In this document: one piece after another, positions 1 to 8,511 of the stretch
Layout of the letters: each line of letters begins with the position of its first letter
How positions within the stretch are numbered: the stretch's first letter is position 1
Origin: Acidimicrobiaceae bacterium
Lineage (GTDB): Bacteria > Actinomycetota > Acidimicrobiia > Acidimicrobiales > Bog-793
Direction: 5' to 3'
Assembly (NCBI GenBank): GCA_003140595.1
Contig: PLKG01000098.1
Span: forward strand, 54,081 to 118,080
DNA: 64,000 nucleotides
Made by a program: the position numbers and the translations under genes
Notes under the pieces: generated by a model
The model's input: only the letters and a program-made list of their open reading frames with translations
Databases searched by the model: none
What the model was told of the DNA's origin: nothing

Positions 1-142
1 TGTAGCGCCACAGATCCTCGTCGACCAATGGAGCTGGGCTCGCGACGAACCTATCGAGCGCGCCTAGGCGCCGCTCAACGAGCCACTCCGGGCCACCGAG
101 GGACCGCGCGACTCGGGCGGTGTACGAGACGGGTAATTGCAT
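1..142 (-). CDS. sufD: SufD, Fe-S cluster assembly scaffold subunit (N-terminal fragment)
   Basis: The minus strand is open from an ATG at 142 to the window edge, giving 47 residues that begin MQLPVSYTARVARSLGGPEW and continue with 'ERRLGALDRFVASPAP' and 'DEDLWRY'. A short N-terminal helix followed by '(E)W...R..AL..F...P.P......WRY' is the usual start of SufD, the partner of SufB in the SufBC2D scaffold that assembles iron-sulfur clusters in the cytosol. The position supports this: it follows sufB on the same strand, with one small gene between. No good ribosome binding site is visible before the ATG, so the exact start is uncertain. The rest of the gene lies outside the window. Confidence 0.75.
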   Translation of the reverse strand, partial: MQLPVSYTARVARSLGGPEWLVERRLGALDRFVASPAPLVDEDLWRY

Positions 143-174
143 TGTGATCAGCGCAGCAGGTTAGCGGACAACCG

Positions 175-561
175 TCACCGGGTGGGCGGTGAACCCTTGC
201 GCTTGAACCAGCCACGCGGACCGAATCCGCCACCCGAGCCGGAGTGCCGCTCCTCCTTACGCTCTCGTTTGCGCGCTTCGTCGATCGCGTCGGGCGCGAT
301 CGCAGAGACGATCTCTTCCGCGTTCTCGAGCAGGTCGGCGGCGTCCGCTGCCGGCACGTCGGACGGCTCTGACTCGAGAGCTGGTTCTACCAGCTTGCCG
401 TGAGTCCAACCGGCGTCGGCAAGACGCCGCTCGTAGACCGGGCATCCGTCCGGGCACCTCCACGGCGCGTCAGGTGCCATGTCGAGCACGCAGAACCTCG
501 CGACCTCTCCACTCGCATAGGTTCGGCTCTGGTAGTGACGACAATCCTCCCGCATCGGCAT
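175..561 (-). CDS. small Cys-rich protein between sufB and sufD
   Basis: A 128-residue protein of unknown family. The N-terminal half carries four cysteines: one in 'REDCRHY', one in 'ARFCVLDMAPDAP' and two in 'WRCPDGCPVYERR', a pattern that could bind a metal or cluster. The C-terminal half is acidic and Ala-rich, then ends in a basic, Gly-rich tail (near 'GSGGGFGPRGWFKRKG'). An in-frame start at 678 would overlap the sufB stop region and adds a segment with no protein-like character, so I chose the ATG at 561; the ATG at 555 is equally possible. It lies between sufB and sufD on their strand with about 70 and 32 bases of spacing, so it is probably co-transcribed. A link to Fe-S assembly is inferred only from position and cysteines. 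Confidence 0.6.
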   Translation of the reverse strand: MPMREDCRHYQSRTYASGEVARFCVLDMAPDAPWRCPDGCPVYERRLADAGWTHGKLVEPALESEPSDVPAADAADLLENAEEIVSAIAPDAIDEARKRERKEERHSGSGGGFGPRGWFKRKGSPPTR

Positions 562-632
562 GGGGATGGACGTTACCCCGCGACAACCGGTGGAACCTGG
601 GCAGGCCTGCGCAGCGCTTGGTGCACGAGACC

Positions 633-2033
633 TCAGCCGACCGAGCCGTCCATCTGGAGCTCGATCAGACGGCTCCACTCGACCGCGTACTCCATCGGCA
701 GTGTCCGCGTGATCGGCTCGATGAAACCGTTCACGATCATGCCCATCGCCTGGGTATCGCTCAGGCCGCGACTCATCAGGTAGAAGAGCTGATCGTCACC
801 GATCTTGGACACGGTCGCCTCGTGACCGATCTCGGCGTCACGCTCGCAGACTTCCATGTACGGCTTGGTCTCGGAGACCGAGTCCTCGTCCAGGATCAGA
901 GCGTCGCAACGAACGAACGACTTCGCCCTCCTCGCGCCCTCGTCCACGTGCACCTTGCCCCGGTAGGTGGCATGGCCACCGCCCTTCGAGATCGATTTCG
1001 AGACGATCGTCGAACTGGTCTCGGGAGCGCAGTGGAACATCTTCGCCCCTGTGTCGAGGATCTGACCCGCCCCCGCGTAAGCCACGGAGAGAACCTCACC
1101 CGAGGCCTTCGGACCCATCAGATACACCGATGGGTACTTCATCGTGAGCCGTGAGCCGATGTTCCCGTCGATCCACTCGACGTGGGCCTCGGCTTCGGCT
1201 CGAGCCCGCTTTGTGACCAGGTTGTAGACGTTTGTGGACCAGTTCTGGATCGTGGTGTAGGTGATCCGGCTGCCGGGCAGGGCAACAAGCTCGACAACGG
1301 CCGAGTGAAGCGAGTCCGACGAGTAGACCGGTGCCGAACAGCCTTCGACGTAGTGCACCTGGGCGCCCTCGTCCGCGATTATCAGCGTTCGCTCGAACTG
1401 ACCCATGTTCTCGGCGTTGATCCGGAAGTACGCCTGAAGGGGCATGTCCACGGTCACACCGGGCGGGACATAGATGAAAGACCCTCCCGACCATACAGCC
1501 GAGTTCAGAGCTGCAAACTTGTTGTCGCCAGGCGGGATGATCTTGCCGAACCACTTGCGAACTATCTCGGGGTGCTCGCGAACCGCTGTGTCCATGTCGG
1601 TGAAGAGCACGCCAAGGCGTGCCAGGTCCTCACGATTTCGGTGGTACACGACCTCGGACTCGTACTGGGCGGTCACTCCGGCCAAGTACTTGCGCTCTGC
1701 TTGCGGGATACCGAGCCTGTCCCAGGTGTTCTTGACAGACTCGGGCAGCTGGTCCCAGTCGCTGACCTGCGCGTCGGTTGGCTTGATGTAGTAGTAGATG
1801 TCGTCAAAGTCCAGGTCGGGCATCTTCTCGGCGAACCAGCGCACCATCGGCTTGCGCTCGAAGCGGCGCAGCGACGACAACCTGAAGTCGAGCATCCAGC
1901 TCGGCTCGCCCTTCATGGCAGACATCTCCCGGACGATCGCTTCGGACAGCCCCTTGCGCGGTTTGAAGACGTAATCCTCGACGTCACTCCAGCCGAGCTG
2001 GTACTTGCCTAGATCGAGCTCCGTGATGGCCAT
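633..2033 (-). CDS. sufB: SufB, Fe-S cluster assembly scaffold
   Basis: A 466-residue SufB, close to the usual family length. With SufC and SufD it forms the cytosolic scaffold that builds [Fe-S] clusters using sulfur from SufS/SufE. The N-terminal region 'FKPRKGLSEAIVREMSAMKG' followed by 'DFRLSSLRRFERKPMV' is diagnostic. The core has the SufB beta-helix signatures 'PPGVTVDMPLQAYFRIN', 'VHYVEGCSAPVYSSDSLH', 'MKYPSVYLMGPKASGEVLS' and 'ILDEDSVSETKPYMEV', and the C-terminal 'FIEPITRTLPMEYAVEWSRL'. I chose the ATG at 2033 (MAITELDLG) because GGAGGAA sits just upstream; a longer reading frame reaches 2069. It leads a minus-strand operon with the small Cys-rich gene and sufD. Confidence 0.96.
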   Translation of the reverse strand: MAITELDLGKYQLGWSDVEDYVFKPRKGLSEAIVREMSAMKGEPSWMLDFRLSSLRRFERKPMVRWFAEKMPDLDFDDIYYYIKPTDAQVSDWDQLPESVKNTWDRLGIPQAERKYLAGVTAQYESEVVYHRNREDLARLGVLFTDMDTAVREHPEIVRKWFGKIIPPGDNKFAALNSAVWSGGSFIYVPPGVTVDMPLQAYFRINAENMGQFERTLIIADEGAQVHYVEGCSAPVYSSDSLHSAVVELVALPGSRITYTTIQNWSTNVYNLVTKRARAEAEAHVEWIDGNIGSRLTMKYPSVYLMGPKASGEVLSVAYAGAGQILDTGAKMFHCAPETSSTIVSKSISKGGGHATYRGKVHVDEGARRAKSFVRCDALILDEDSVSETKPYMEVCERDAEIGHEATVSKIGDDQLFYLMSRGLSDTQAMGMIVNGFIEPITRTLPMEYAVEWSRLIELQMDGSVG

Positions 2034-2154
2034 CAGGCGTTCCTCCCCGGGAGTTTCTCCTACGCACATAGTAACAACTCCGGACCAGCGCGCCCACCCG
2101 CCGGGCGGCAGCGTCTAGGACCGGCTGTCGCTTCGCGAAGTCAGACCGGCGACC

Positions 2155-3189
2155 TCAGCCCTCGGCCGGCGTGAGCTCGACGTTGTAGGGCTGCGAGATC
2201 CCGCTCGGGAGCTCTGCCGCAAGCCCGTTGACGGTGATGCCGATGAAGCGCGGCGCGCCGAGGATGACGACAAGCGCGCCCGAGGCCGCATAGGTCGCTG
2301 ACTGGCCGGCGTCCAGCGTCTGGGCAAACAGCCACGGCCCTGCGCGCGTGTGCTCGATCCCCACCCAGCAGGCGCCGGTGGAAGCTTGGAACGCCAAGGT
2401 GTAGGTGCCCGACGGCACGCTGAAAGCGATGTTGGAGGGAGACACGGAGGTCGGTTTGAGCGACGTCGGGAGCGTCGTGGTCGTGAAAGTTGTCGTGGTG
2501 GTCCGTCCACCACCTCCGCGACGAGTAGTTGTCGTCGTGAGCTTGCCGCCCGATCCGCCTCCACCGCTCAGGGAGATCACGGCGGCCACCACCGCCACAA
2601 CTGCTACGGCCGCTGCGGTACCGGTCGCGGCCCGCCGGACCATAACCTGGCGATGACGATCGGCTGGCGACCTGTAGGCGTCGCTCCGGGCACGAGCCTC
2701 TGCTGTTCCTGGCACACGCGGGCGGGCATGGCTGCCACGTGCACCGGCGGTGGTACCGGGCCCTGTATCCGACAAGTCGGCTTCCTGGTCGACGCCGTCC
2801 TGGTGGTCCGCCACCGGCCCGTGACCCGGCATCCGGTTCGGTGCCGAGAGGCGGAGCTTGGGCTCACCCGCCGGCGGCAGCCGCGAGGAGGCCAGCTGGC
2901 CCTTGCCGGGCAGACGGACAGCGCTTCGGGCCGCGGGGGCCTCACCACCGGTCTCGTCGATGCGCCTGCCCACATGCGGCCGCCCGGTCTCCTCGTGGGG
3001 AAGGATGCGGAACCCGGTGGACTCAGTGCGCTTTGAGACCTCTCCGAGCACGCCGAGCGCGCGCTCGTATGTCTCGACTGACTTTGTGGCGGACCTGGCC
3101 GAGGTGACGCGGGCCCAGACGATCGCGGTCACGACTAGCACCGCGAGGACGACGACGACGATTGCCGCTATCACGGCCACCAACTCCAC
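2155..3189 (-). CDS. membrane protein with RodZ-like C-terminal (DUF4115-type) domain
   Basis: A 344-residue protein with an unusual layout. A hydrophobic helix fills residues 1-27 (GTG start), followed by about 140 polar, low-complexity residues. A second membrane helix (AAVAVVAVVAAVISL) is followed by a Gly/Thr linker rich in TTTTT runs. The last about 80 residues ('SGTYTLAFQASTGACWVGIE', 'LFAQTLDAGQSATY', 'VILGAPRFIGITVNGL') match the beta-sandwich at the end of RodZ/DUF4115 proteins, normally extracytoplasmic. No HTH domain is visible, so this is not canonical RodZ. A role in envelope or cell-shape functions is inference. The first 175 residues are weakly protein-like, and the true start could lie near the second helix. 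Confidence 0.7.
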   Translation of the reverse strand: MELVAVIAAIVVVVLAVLVVTAIVWARVTSARSATKSVETYERALGVLGEVSKRTESTGFRILPHEETGRPHVGRRIDETGGEAPAARSAVRLPGKGQLASSRLPPAGEPKLRLSAPNRMPGHGPVADHQDGVDQEADLSDTGPGTTAGARGSHARPRVPGTAEARARSDAYRSPADRHRQVMVRRAATGTAAAVAVVAVVAAVISLSGGGGSGGKLTTTTTRRGGGGRTTTTTFTTTTLPTSLKPTSVSPSNIAFSVPSGTYTLAFQASTGACWVGIEHTRAGPWLFAQTLDAGQSATYAASGALVVILGAPRFIGITVNGLAAELPSGISQPYNVELTPAEG

Positions 3190-3264
3190 AACTGGCTGCG
3201 CACGCTCCCATTCAAGCCGAATGCCGAGACTCGGGCATCGCGCCCGCCTGAGGAGTAGATGCGG

Positions 3265-3816
3265 TCAGGCTCTCAGGCCGTGGCGCGGACGGAGGTAGTC
3301 CGGGATCTCCGAGAGCCGCGGGTTCGCGCGGTCACGAGCAGACACGACCGGGTCGCTGACAGCCCAGTCCGCGCCGAGATCAGGGTCGTCCCACGCGACA
3401 CCGAGCTCGTCGGCAGGGTTGTAGTAGGAGTCGACAAGGTAAGTGAGCGTCAGATCGGTGACCGCAGCAAATCCGTGGCTCACCCCAGGCGGGATGAACA
3501 ATCCACGGTCGTCGTGCTCGCCGATCTCGAGGATCTCGGTCGCGCCCTCCGTCGGCGAGCCCAGACGAAGGTCATGAAGCACGACGCGGGCGCGGCCTCT
3601 GGTCACGTACCAGTAGTCAGACTGGTGGAAGTGGTAGTGAAGACCGACGAGCGCGCCCTGCTGACGGTCCGACCTGTTGCCTTGGAGCATTTCGCGCCCG
3701 AGGGGGAACCAGCTCCTGCGGTAGGTCTCGATGAACCGTCCACGGCTATCGCCGTAGACGTCCGGGGTCACGATCATGACGTCCGCGATCGCGCTGGACG
3801 CATCGACTCTCGGCAA
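3265..3816 (-). CDS. dTDP-4-dehydrorhamnose 3,5-epimerase family protein (RmlC-like)
   Basis: A 183-residue cupin-fold epimerase of the RmlC family. This family inverts C3 and C5 of dTDP-4-keto-6-deoxyglucose on the way to dTDP-rhamnose. Visible signatures are 'VTPDVYGDSRGRFIETYRRS', 'GALVGLHYHFHQSDYWYVTR' (the catalytic-His segment), 'ARVVLHDLRLGSPTEGA' and 'GLFIPPGVSHGFAA'. I chose the TTG at 3816: GGAGG lies 7 bases upstream and the protein then matches normal family length; a frame reaching 3897 has no such site. No other rml genes are adjacent, so it may act on a different dTDP-sugar. The 'HYHF' in place of the common 'HYQ' and the lost '(D)NHSRS' context suggest a divergent subfamily. 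Confidence 0.85.
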   Translation of the reverse strand: MPRVDASSAIADVMIVTPDVYGDSRGRFIETYRRSWFPLGREMLQGNRSDRQQGALVGLHYHFHQSDYWYVTRGRARVVLHDLRLGSPTEGATEILEIGEHDDRGLFIPPGVSHGFAAVTDLTLTYLVDSYYNPADELGVAWDDPDLGADWAVSDPVVSARDRANPRLSEIPDYLRPRHGLRA

Positions 3817-3967
3817 CGGTCGCCCTCCTTCAATCGATTCTGAGGCTCCCTGTTTAAGGGCCTCCGGAAGGCTAGTGCTGCGCGGCAACAAGACCAAGAA
3901 GCTCTAGGAAACCCAAAGACCTAGGAGGACCGGTCCTGGCTCCTCCGGGAACGAGTCTGCGACCTCG

Positions 3968-4405
3968 TCATCCTTCTGGCAGTTCTCGCGGCGTCCTTGT
4001 GGAAAAGGCGAGCTGCCAGTCGTTCTCACTTTCTCCGTCGATGGTGAGGCGCCAGGTGAAGCGCGTGTTGTAGGGGAGGGGGAGCGGGCTGAAATTGACC
4101 GCTACGGCCACGTCGACCGGGCTTCCTTCCGGGACGCCCTCGGGCCGCCCCACCTCGAAATCACCGCGCACCTCAATCGGCTGGGGACCGTCGGCGCCTT
4201 CGACAATGACCGAGCGCCCGTCCTCGTCCATCAAGAAAAGCTCCCAGTGGTGAGCACGCGTTGCCTCGTGCCATCCCACGTCAACTTTGATCGCTATCGC
4301 GGACGGCATCGGATCCGGTCCGATCAGGCTCCAGCCTCCGCCGAGGATGAACAACTTCCCATCCGCCACCTGCGCCGCGTCACAGAGCATCATCGTCACT
4401 CTCAC
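3968..4405 (-). CDS. DUF6941-like conserved protein
   Basis: A 145-residue protein with the layout of the DUF6941 family, whose function is unknown: an N-terminal 'MMLCDAAQVADGKLFILGGG' segment, then a beta-rich body ('HHWELFLMDEDGRSVIVEG', 'VAVNFSPLPLPYNTRFTWRL', 'LAFSTRT'). The fold is probably a small beta-sandwich. A longer frame opens at 4489, but the family pattern begins at the run of GTG/GTG/ATG/ATG codons at 4405-4390, so I chose GTG 4405. No strong ribosome binding site distinguishes between them. It stands alone, divergent from the methyltransferase gene on its upstream side. Confidence 0.7.
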   Translation of the reverse strand: MRVTMMLCDAAQVADGKLFILGGGWSLIGPDPMPSAIAIKVDVGWHEATRAHHWELFLMDEDGRSVIVEGADGPQPIEVRGDFEVGRPEGVPEGSPVDVAVAVNFSPLPLPYNTRFTWRLTIDGESENDWQLAFSTRTPRELPEG

Positions 4406-4466
4406 GACGCAACGGTAGCCCCGCACGGTACGGACGCACCGGCAAACTTTGAGTACCGTCGTCGGG

Positions 4467-5138
4467 ATGGGCGAGCTCGGACTGCGCAACGACCTCTATC
4501 GGCGGCCGCTCGCAACCGCCCTCGAACGCCTCGGCCTCGAAGCCGGATGGCGCTGTGTGGATGTGGGTGCAGGCGCCGGCGACGTCTCTGTGGCTTTCGC
4601 GGAGCTCGTCGGGCGGGGTGGGCGCGTCTACGCGGTCGACAGTGATCCCCGCGCGCGCGACGAGGTCGCCGCCGCGGCGGCGGCCACCGGAGGGGCACAG
4701 GTCATCAGCATCACCCAGGCCGGCGAAGACCTGGCTCTGCCGGAGAGCGTCGATCTTGCGTACTGCCGCTTCTTGTTGATGCACGTGCTCGAGCCCCGCG
4801 TGGTCCTCGAGCGGATGGTCGCCTCACTCAGGATCGGCGGTTATCTCCTCGCACAGGAGCCCATCACCTCGGCAGGACGGATCGACGGTGTGGCGATGTC
4901 GATGCCCGGGGCGCGGCACCAAGACGTAGGGGCCCTTCTCCCGAGGATGGTCCGCGAGGCCGGCCTCGAGCTCGTCGATGCCTGGGCCGAGGCTCCCGCA
5001 GGCGCCGGGCCGGGGCCTGTGGCGACCTACCTCGAAGAGCTCACCGAAGTTGAGCCGGGGGACGCTTCGGTGGTGCTACCGCCGCTCGTCACCGTCATCG
5101 GCCGTCGCCTCGCAACAGAAACCGCCTCCGCGCGCTAA
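4467..5138 (+). CDS. SAM-dependent methyltransferase (class I)
   Basis: About 223 residues with a class I Rossmann methyltransferase fold. Motif I is 'CVDVGAGAGDVSVAFAELVG', the acidic residue that holds the ribose is in 'VYAVDSDPRARDEV', motif IV is 'VDLAYCRFLLMHVLEPRVVL', and 'RIGGYLLAQEP' is the post-motif strand. The substrate cannot be read from the sequence. Small-molecule methyltransferases of the UbiE/COQ5-like type share this arrangement. The ATG at 4467 gives a compact N-terminus; a TTG at 4449 adds six residues. It is divergent from the DUF6941 gene and is not clearly in an operon. Confidence 0.85.
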   Translation: MGELGLRNDLYRRPLATALERLGLEAGWRCVDVGAGAGDVSVAFAELVGRGGRVYAVDSDPRARDEVAAAAAATGGAQVISITQAGEDLALPESVDLAYCRFLLMHVLEPRVVLERMVASLRIGGYLLAQEPITSAGRIDGVAMSMPGARHQDVGALLPRMVREAGLELVDAWAEAPAGAGPGPVATYLEELTEVEPGDASVVLPPLVTVIGRRLATETASAR

Positions 5139-5198
5139 CCGACGCGGTACCGACACCTCGCGGCTCTCGTGGCGGGGGACGCCTGCTTTCGAGCCGGT

Positions 5199-5570
5199 TC
5201 AGCCGACGAAGGATTCAACTTGTCTGACGAGCTTGTCCTCAATCTCGAGGTTCCATGCCGTCTCAGCCACGTCAACAAATAGGAACAGGTCAGATAGAAG
5301 CAAAGTCTCGAGGGCTGCGGTCGCGAGGTGCTGGAGCCATTTCCCGATGCCGATGCGCACAAGGCAGTCGTCAGCCGAGCCGGAAACGGTGATGGTCAAC
5401 GCGCGGTCGGCGTCTATCACCGACGCCAGGAACCTGCCCTTCTTGGCCTGGAGGACGACACCGTGGTCACTCGGTGCCGATCGTTGCACAGTGAAGCCAT
5501 CGGAGGTCAGGTAGCCCTCGATCTTCGATTCCAGGTCTGGCAAGTCGACATGCTTGCCCTGGAACTGCAT
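5199..5570 (-). CDS. conserved hypothetical protein
   Basis: A 123-residue protein I do not recognise. It starts MQFQGKHVDLPDLESKIEGY, has 'LTSDGFTVQRSAPSDHGVVL' and 'RALTITVSGSADDCLVRIG', and ends in a hydrophobic helix and an acidic/Lys tail ('LEIEDKLVRQVESFVG'). The alpha-beta pattern, with small strands and a mid-protein 'GIGKWLQHLATAALETLLLS', resembles a small START/SRPBCC-like or ligand-binding fold, but this is only a structural guess. ATG 5570 has GAGAAGG just upstream, which favours it over ATG 5588. It reads like a genuine cytosolic protein. Confidence 0.6.
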   Translation of the reverse strand: MQFQGKHVDLPDLESKIEGYLTSDGFTVQRSAPSDHGVVLQAKKGRFLASVIDADRALTITVSGSADDCLVRIGIGKWLQHLATAALETLLLSDLFLFVDVAETAWNLEIEDKLVRQVESFVG

Positions 5571-5697
5571 GACCTTCTCACCTATCACCTGGGCTCATGC
5601 TCCTCTCGGGTTTCGAAACGGGCTCCGCCGCCGCCGGAACGGCCGCCTGGAGCACGCTACAGGCGTGGGCCGGAGCGCGACGGCCGCTTCGACAGGA

Positions 5698-6537
5698 TCA
5701 CTTCAAAAGGCGCGACAAACGCCTGTCCGCGAGAAGGCGGCCCTTGGTCTGACAGCGCTTGCAGTAGACGACCTCGTGCGACTCGTAGGAGACCCTGAGC
5801 AAGGGCTCACCGCAGACCGGACAGGGCCGGCCGGCGCGATTGTGCACTGCGAAGCCGGTGCCGAGCTTGGGCTCAGACAGGCCCCCCGTACGCAGGCGCT
5901 CGGAGGCGATCGCGTCGGAGATGACAGACCGGACGACGGCGACCAAACGCCGACGATCCGACTCGTTCAGCGAACTGAGGGACGAGAAGGGCGACAAACC
6001 GGCGCGGTTCAGCGCGTCGTCCGCGTAGCCGCGGCCTACTCCGGCCACGAACCTCTGATCCCGCAGGAGGGTGTGAAGATGCCGGGGATCCTGGCTCGTG
6101 AGCAGCCGGTCCTCGAACGCCTTGTCCGACGGCTCGGGGCCTAGGCCCTCCAGTGGACCCCCGTCGCCGGTGGCCAGCACCCACCAACCAGCTTTGCGCT
6201 CGTGGCCATGCTCGCGCAGCAGCACACCGGCGCCGTTCCCGAAAACGAGACGAACGACGGCACCTCTCGGCTTGGTGTGCTTCGGGGGTACCTCGATGTC
6301 CAGGCGACCAGCTTGCGACAGATGTACGAGAACGCGCCGACCGGACGAAAGGCTCACGACCAGGTACTTGCCTCTGCGTCCCACCCTGAGGACCTTCTCG
6401 CCCTCGAGGCCCTGTCCCGGCGGAAGAACCGTCTTCAGCCCGGAAAAGCCCAGCAGCTCGACTGCAGCGATGGTTGCTCCGGCGACAGCACAATCGAGAC
6501 GCTCGGCAAGCGCCTGCATCTGGGGTAGCTCAGGCAT
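5698..6537 (-). CDS. Fpg/MutM-family DNA glycosylase
   Basis: A 279-residue member of the Fpg/Nei family, which removes oxidised bases from DNA and cuts the abasic site. The start MPELPQMQALAERL provides the N-terminal Pro nucleophile and Glu after Met removal. The usual 'PELPEVE' is altered to 'PELPQMQ'. 'VGRRGKYLVV' carries the conserved Lys, 'GVGRGYADDALNRAGLSP' is the helix-two-turn-helix region, and 'CPVCGEPLLRVS' with 'VVYCKRCQTKGR' forms the C4 zinc finger. A longer frame begins at 6618, but the family requires Pro at position 2, so ATG 6537 is secure. Because of the changed N-terminal motif it may be an actinobacterial Fpg-like paralogue rather than MutM proper. Confidence 0.88.
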   Translation of the reverse strand: MPELPQMQALAERLDCAVAGATIAAVELLGFSGLKTVLPPGQGLEGEKVLRVGRRGKYLVVSLSSGRRVLVHLSQAGRLDIEVPPKHTKPRGAVVRLVFGNGAGVLLREHGHERKAGWWVLATGDGGPLEGLGPEPSDKAFEDRLLTSQDPRHLHTLLRDQRFVAGVGRGYADDALNRAGLSPFSSLSSLNESDRRRLVAVVRSVISDAIASERLRTGGLSEPKLGTGFAVHNRAGRPCPVCGEPLLRVSYESHEVVYCKRCQTKGRLLADRRLSRLLK

Positions 6538-6580
6538 CTCGGGCAGTCCGGGCCAACATGTCGCGCTAACCAAGCTCCGC

Positions 6581-7528
6581 TCAGGGCCCAGCCGGCTCAG
6601 AGCGCTGAAGGCCCGCACGTCGGCCCCGCGAGACGAGCTTGAATGCCATCTTGCGACTGGCCTCGTCGATCATCTCTGCCCCGAACATCACGGCACCCTT
6701 GCGCTCGTCGTCACCGGCGCGTTCGTAGGCGTCCAGCATCGCCCACGCACGGTCGAATTGCTCCTGGGCCGGCGAGAACACCTCGTTCAAGATCGCGACC
6801 TGGTCAGGATGGACCGCCCACTTCCCGTCGTATCCGAGGGCGTGCGCCCTGCTGCAGTAGTCGCGGAAGAGCCCCAGATCGCGGATCTTGAGGAACGGGC
6901 CGTCGATGACCTGAATTCCGTTCGCCCGTCCGGCAATCAAGATCTTGCTGAAGACGTAGTGGAAATGGTCGCCCGGGTACTGGTCGATCTGGACCCCGCC
7001 GGTCAACACGGGCATCTCGATCGAAGCGGCGAAATCTGCCGGGCCGAAGACGACTGCCTCGAGCCTCGCTGAGGCGGAGCAGATCGCCTCGACGTTGAGG
7101 AGCCCGCGAGCGGTCTCGATCTGCACCTCGATACCTATGTGGCCTGTGGGGAGCCCGCTGTTGAGCTCTACTTGGGTGAGGAGGAGGTCAAGGGCCACGA
7201 CCTCGGCCGCCGCTTGCGTCTTGGGCAACATGACCTCGTCGAGACGATCGCCAGCTCCGCTGACCACTTCGATTGCGTCGCCGTAGGTCCAAGGTGTGTC
7301 CCATCCGTTCAGGCGCACGCACAGGACGCGGTCGTCCCACGAGAGGTCGCGGATCGCACCGACGACACTTGACCTCGCGGTCTCCTTCTCGGCCGGCACG
7401 ACGGAATCCTCCAGGTCGAAAAGGATCATGTCAGCCGGCACGCCGGGAGCCTTCTCGAGAAACCGGTGGCTCGATCCCGGCACGGATAGGCACGACCGGC
7501 GGGGTAGGTCGCGGGAACGCTCGGACAC
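6581..7528 (-). CDS. HpcH/HpaI aldolase - citrate lyase beta/malyl-CoA lyase family protein
   Basis: A 315-residue TIM-barrel CoA-ester lyase. Conserved stretches are 'RSCLSVPGSSHRFLEKA', 'ADMILFDLEDSVVPAEK' (metal-binding Asp), 'VRLNGWDTPWTYGDAI', 'VMLPKTQ', 'IEVQIETARGLLN' (metal-binding Glu) and 'VVFGPADFAASI', ending with 'GYDGKWAVHPDQVAILNEVF'. Members cleave or form malyl-CoA, beta-methylmalyl-CoA or citramalyl-CoA. The substrate is not decidable here. I chose GTG 7528 because the family begins right before 'RRSCLSVPG'; an upstream ATG at 7570 adds a basic tail. It ends 43 bases before the Fpg gene on the same strand. Confidence 0.88.
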   Translation of the reverse strand: MSERSRDLPRRSCLSVPGSSHRFLEKAPGVPADMILFDLEDSVVPAEKETARSSVVGAIRDLSWDDRVLCVRLNGWDTPWTYGDAIEVVSGAGDRLDEVMLPKTQAAAEVVALDLLLTQVELNSGLPTGHIGIEVQIETARGLLNVEAICSASARLEAVVFGPADFAASIEMPVLTGGVQIDQYPGDHFHYVFSKILIAGRANGIQVIDGPFLKIRDLGLFRDYCSRAHALGYDGKWAVHPDQVAILNEVFSPAQEQFDRAWAMLDAYERAGDDERKGAVMFGAEMIDEASRKMAFKLVSRGRRAGLQRSEPAGP

Positions 7529-7759
7529 GACCTCGATCGTACGACGGCGCCCTGGGCGCGGCCGCGGCAACGCCTAGGGTCGCATCGTGAGCGCTCGTGC
7601 CTCGGCGACAAGGGCTCCGGCGGCAGGACCGGTGCGGCGGCGACGCGGGCCGCGATTGACTTCGGCCCGTGCTAGTGGTCCACGAGCCCGCTCAGGGGGC
7701 GGTCCGCCGCCAAGCCGAGCACAAGGTAGCGCTCCACGACCTCGGCGGTCGTACGACGG

Positions 7760-8443
7760 TCACCTAAGACGGGAGCGGAGGAATTCAGTGGTTCGCTGCC
7801 AGGCAAGAGCCGACGCTTCGGCGTCATAGACCTCCGGGCGCGTGTCGTTGAAGAAAGCATGGTCGCACTCGGGGTAGATATGGATACTCACGTCGTCGTT
7901 GCCTGCCTTCCGCAAGGTGCGCACGAGCGCTCTGGCCATCTCGGGGCTCGCCGATTCATCCCTTCCGGCGAAGTGACCGAGGACTGCGCCGCTCAGTGCC
8001 GAATAGTCCGGCTGAGCACCCTGCCAGGGCACCACACCGTAAAACGGCACGACAGCCCTCACCTTGTCGGGACGCTGCGAAGCGAGCATCAGAGCCAGCC
8101 CTCCGCCCATGCAGAATCCGACAACGCCTACTCCACCACCGCTCGATCGCGCCGCGACCTCGTCGACGGCACCGCCCATGTCCCTCATCGCCCGGTCCAG
8201 CTCAAGCGCCATCATCAGCTTTGCCGCCTCGTCTGGCTCGGTGACATTGGTCCCGTGGTACAAGTCAGGCGCGAGTGCCACGAAACCTTCGGCCGCGAAG
8301 CGATCACAGACGTCCTTGATGTGGTCAACCAACCCCCACCATTCCTGGATCACGACGACACCCGGTCCGCCCCCGCTGGCGGGCAAGGCCAGGTACCCGA
8401 CATCAGTCGAACCATCGCTTGGAAACTCGATCACCGATCCCAT
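7760..8443 (-). CDS. dienelactone hydrolase family protein
   Basis: A 227-residue alpha/beta hydrolase of the dienelactone hydrolase family. The catalytic triad is visible: Cys111 in 'GVVGFCMGGGLALML', Asp162 in 'HFAGRDESA' and His195 in 'PECDHAFFND'. Glu34 in 'VIQEWWGLVDHIKD' is the conserved residue that activates the Cys. 'FVALAPDLYHG' is also typical. Such enzymes hydrolyse dienelactone in chloroaromatic breakdown, but many actinobacterial copies act on unknown esters. It is a single gene, divergent from the MFS transporter at 8512. The 180-base stretch between it and the CitE-like gene has no convincing gene. Confidence 0.9.
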   Translation of the reverse strand: MGSVIEFPSDGSTDVGYLALPASGGGPGVVVIQEWWGLVDHIKDVCDRFAAEGFVALAPDLYHGTNVTEPDEAAKLMMALELDRAMRDMGGAVDEVAARSSGGGVGVVGFCMGGGLALMLASQRPDKVRAVVPFYGVVPWQGAQPDYSALSGAVLGHFAGRDESASPEMARALVRTLRKAGNDDVSIHIYPECDHAFFNDTRPEVYDAEASALAWQRTTEFLRSRLR

Positions 8444-8511
8444 CCCAGCGAAGCTACTCGCCGTCGGCGGCCGGTTCAGGCATCAGCCCGAGAGCGCGAG
8501 GATGGGCCCCC

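Noticed and set aside
1182-2012. 276-codon open frame on the plus strand
   Set aside because: It is opposite sufB, whose motifs are unmistakable; composition is a mirror of the sufB codons.
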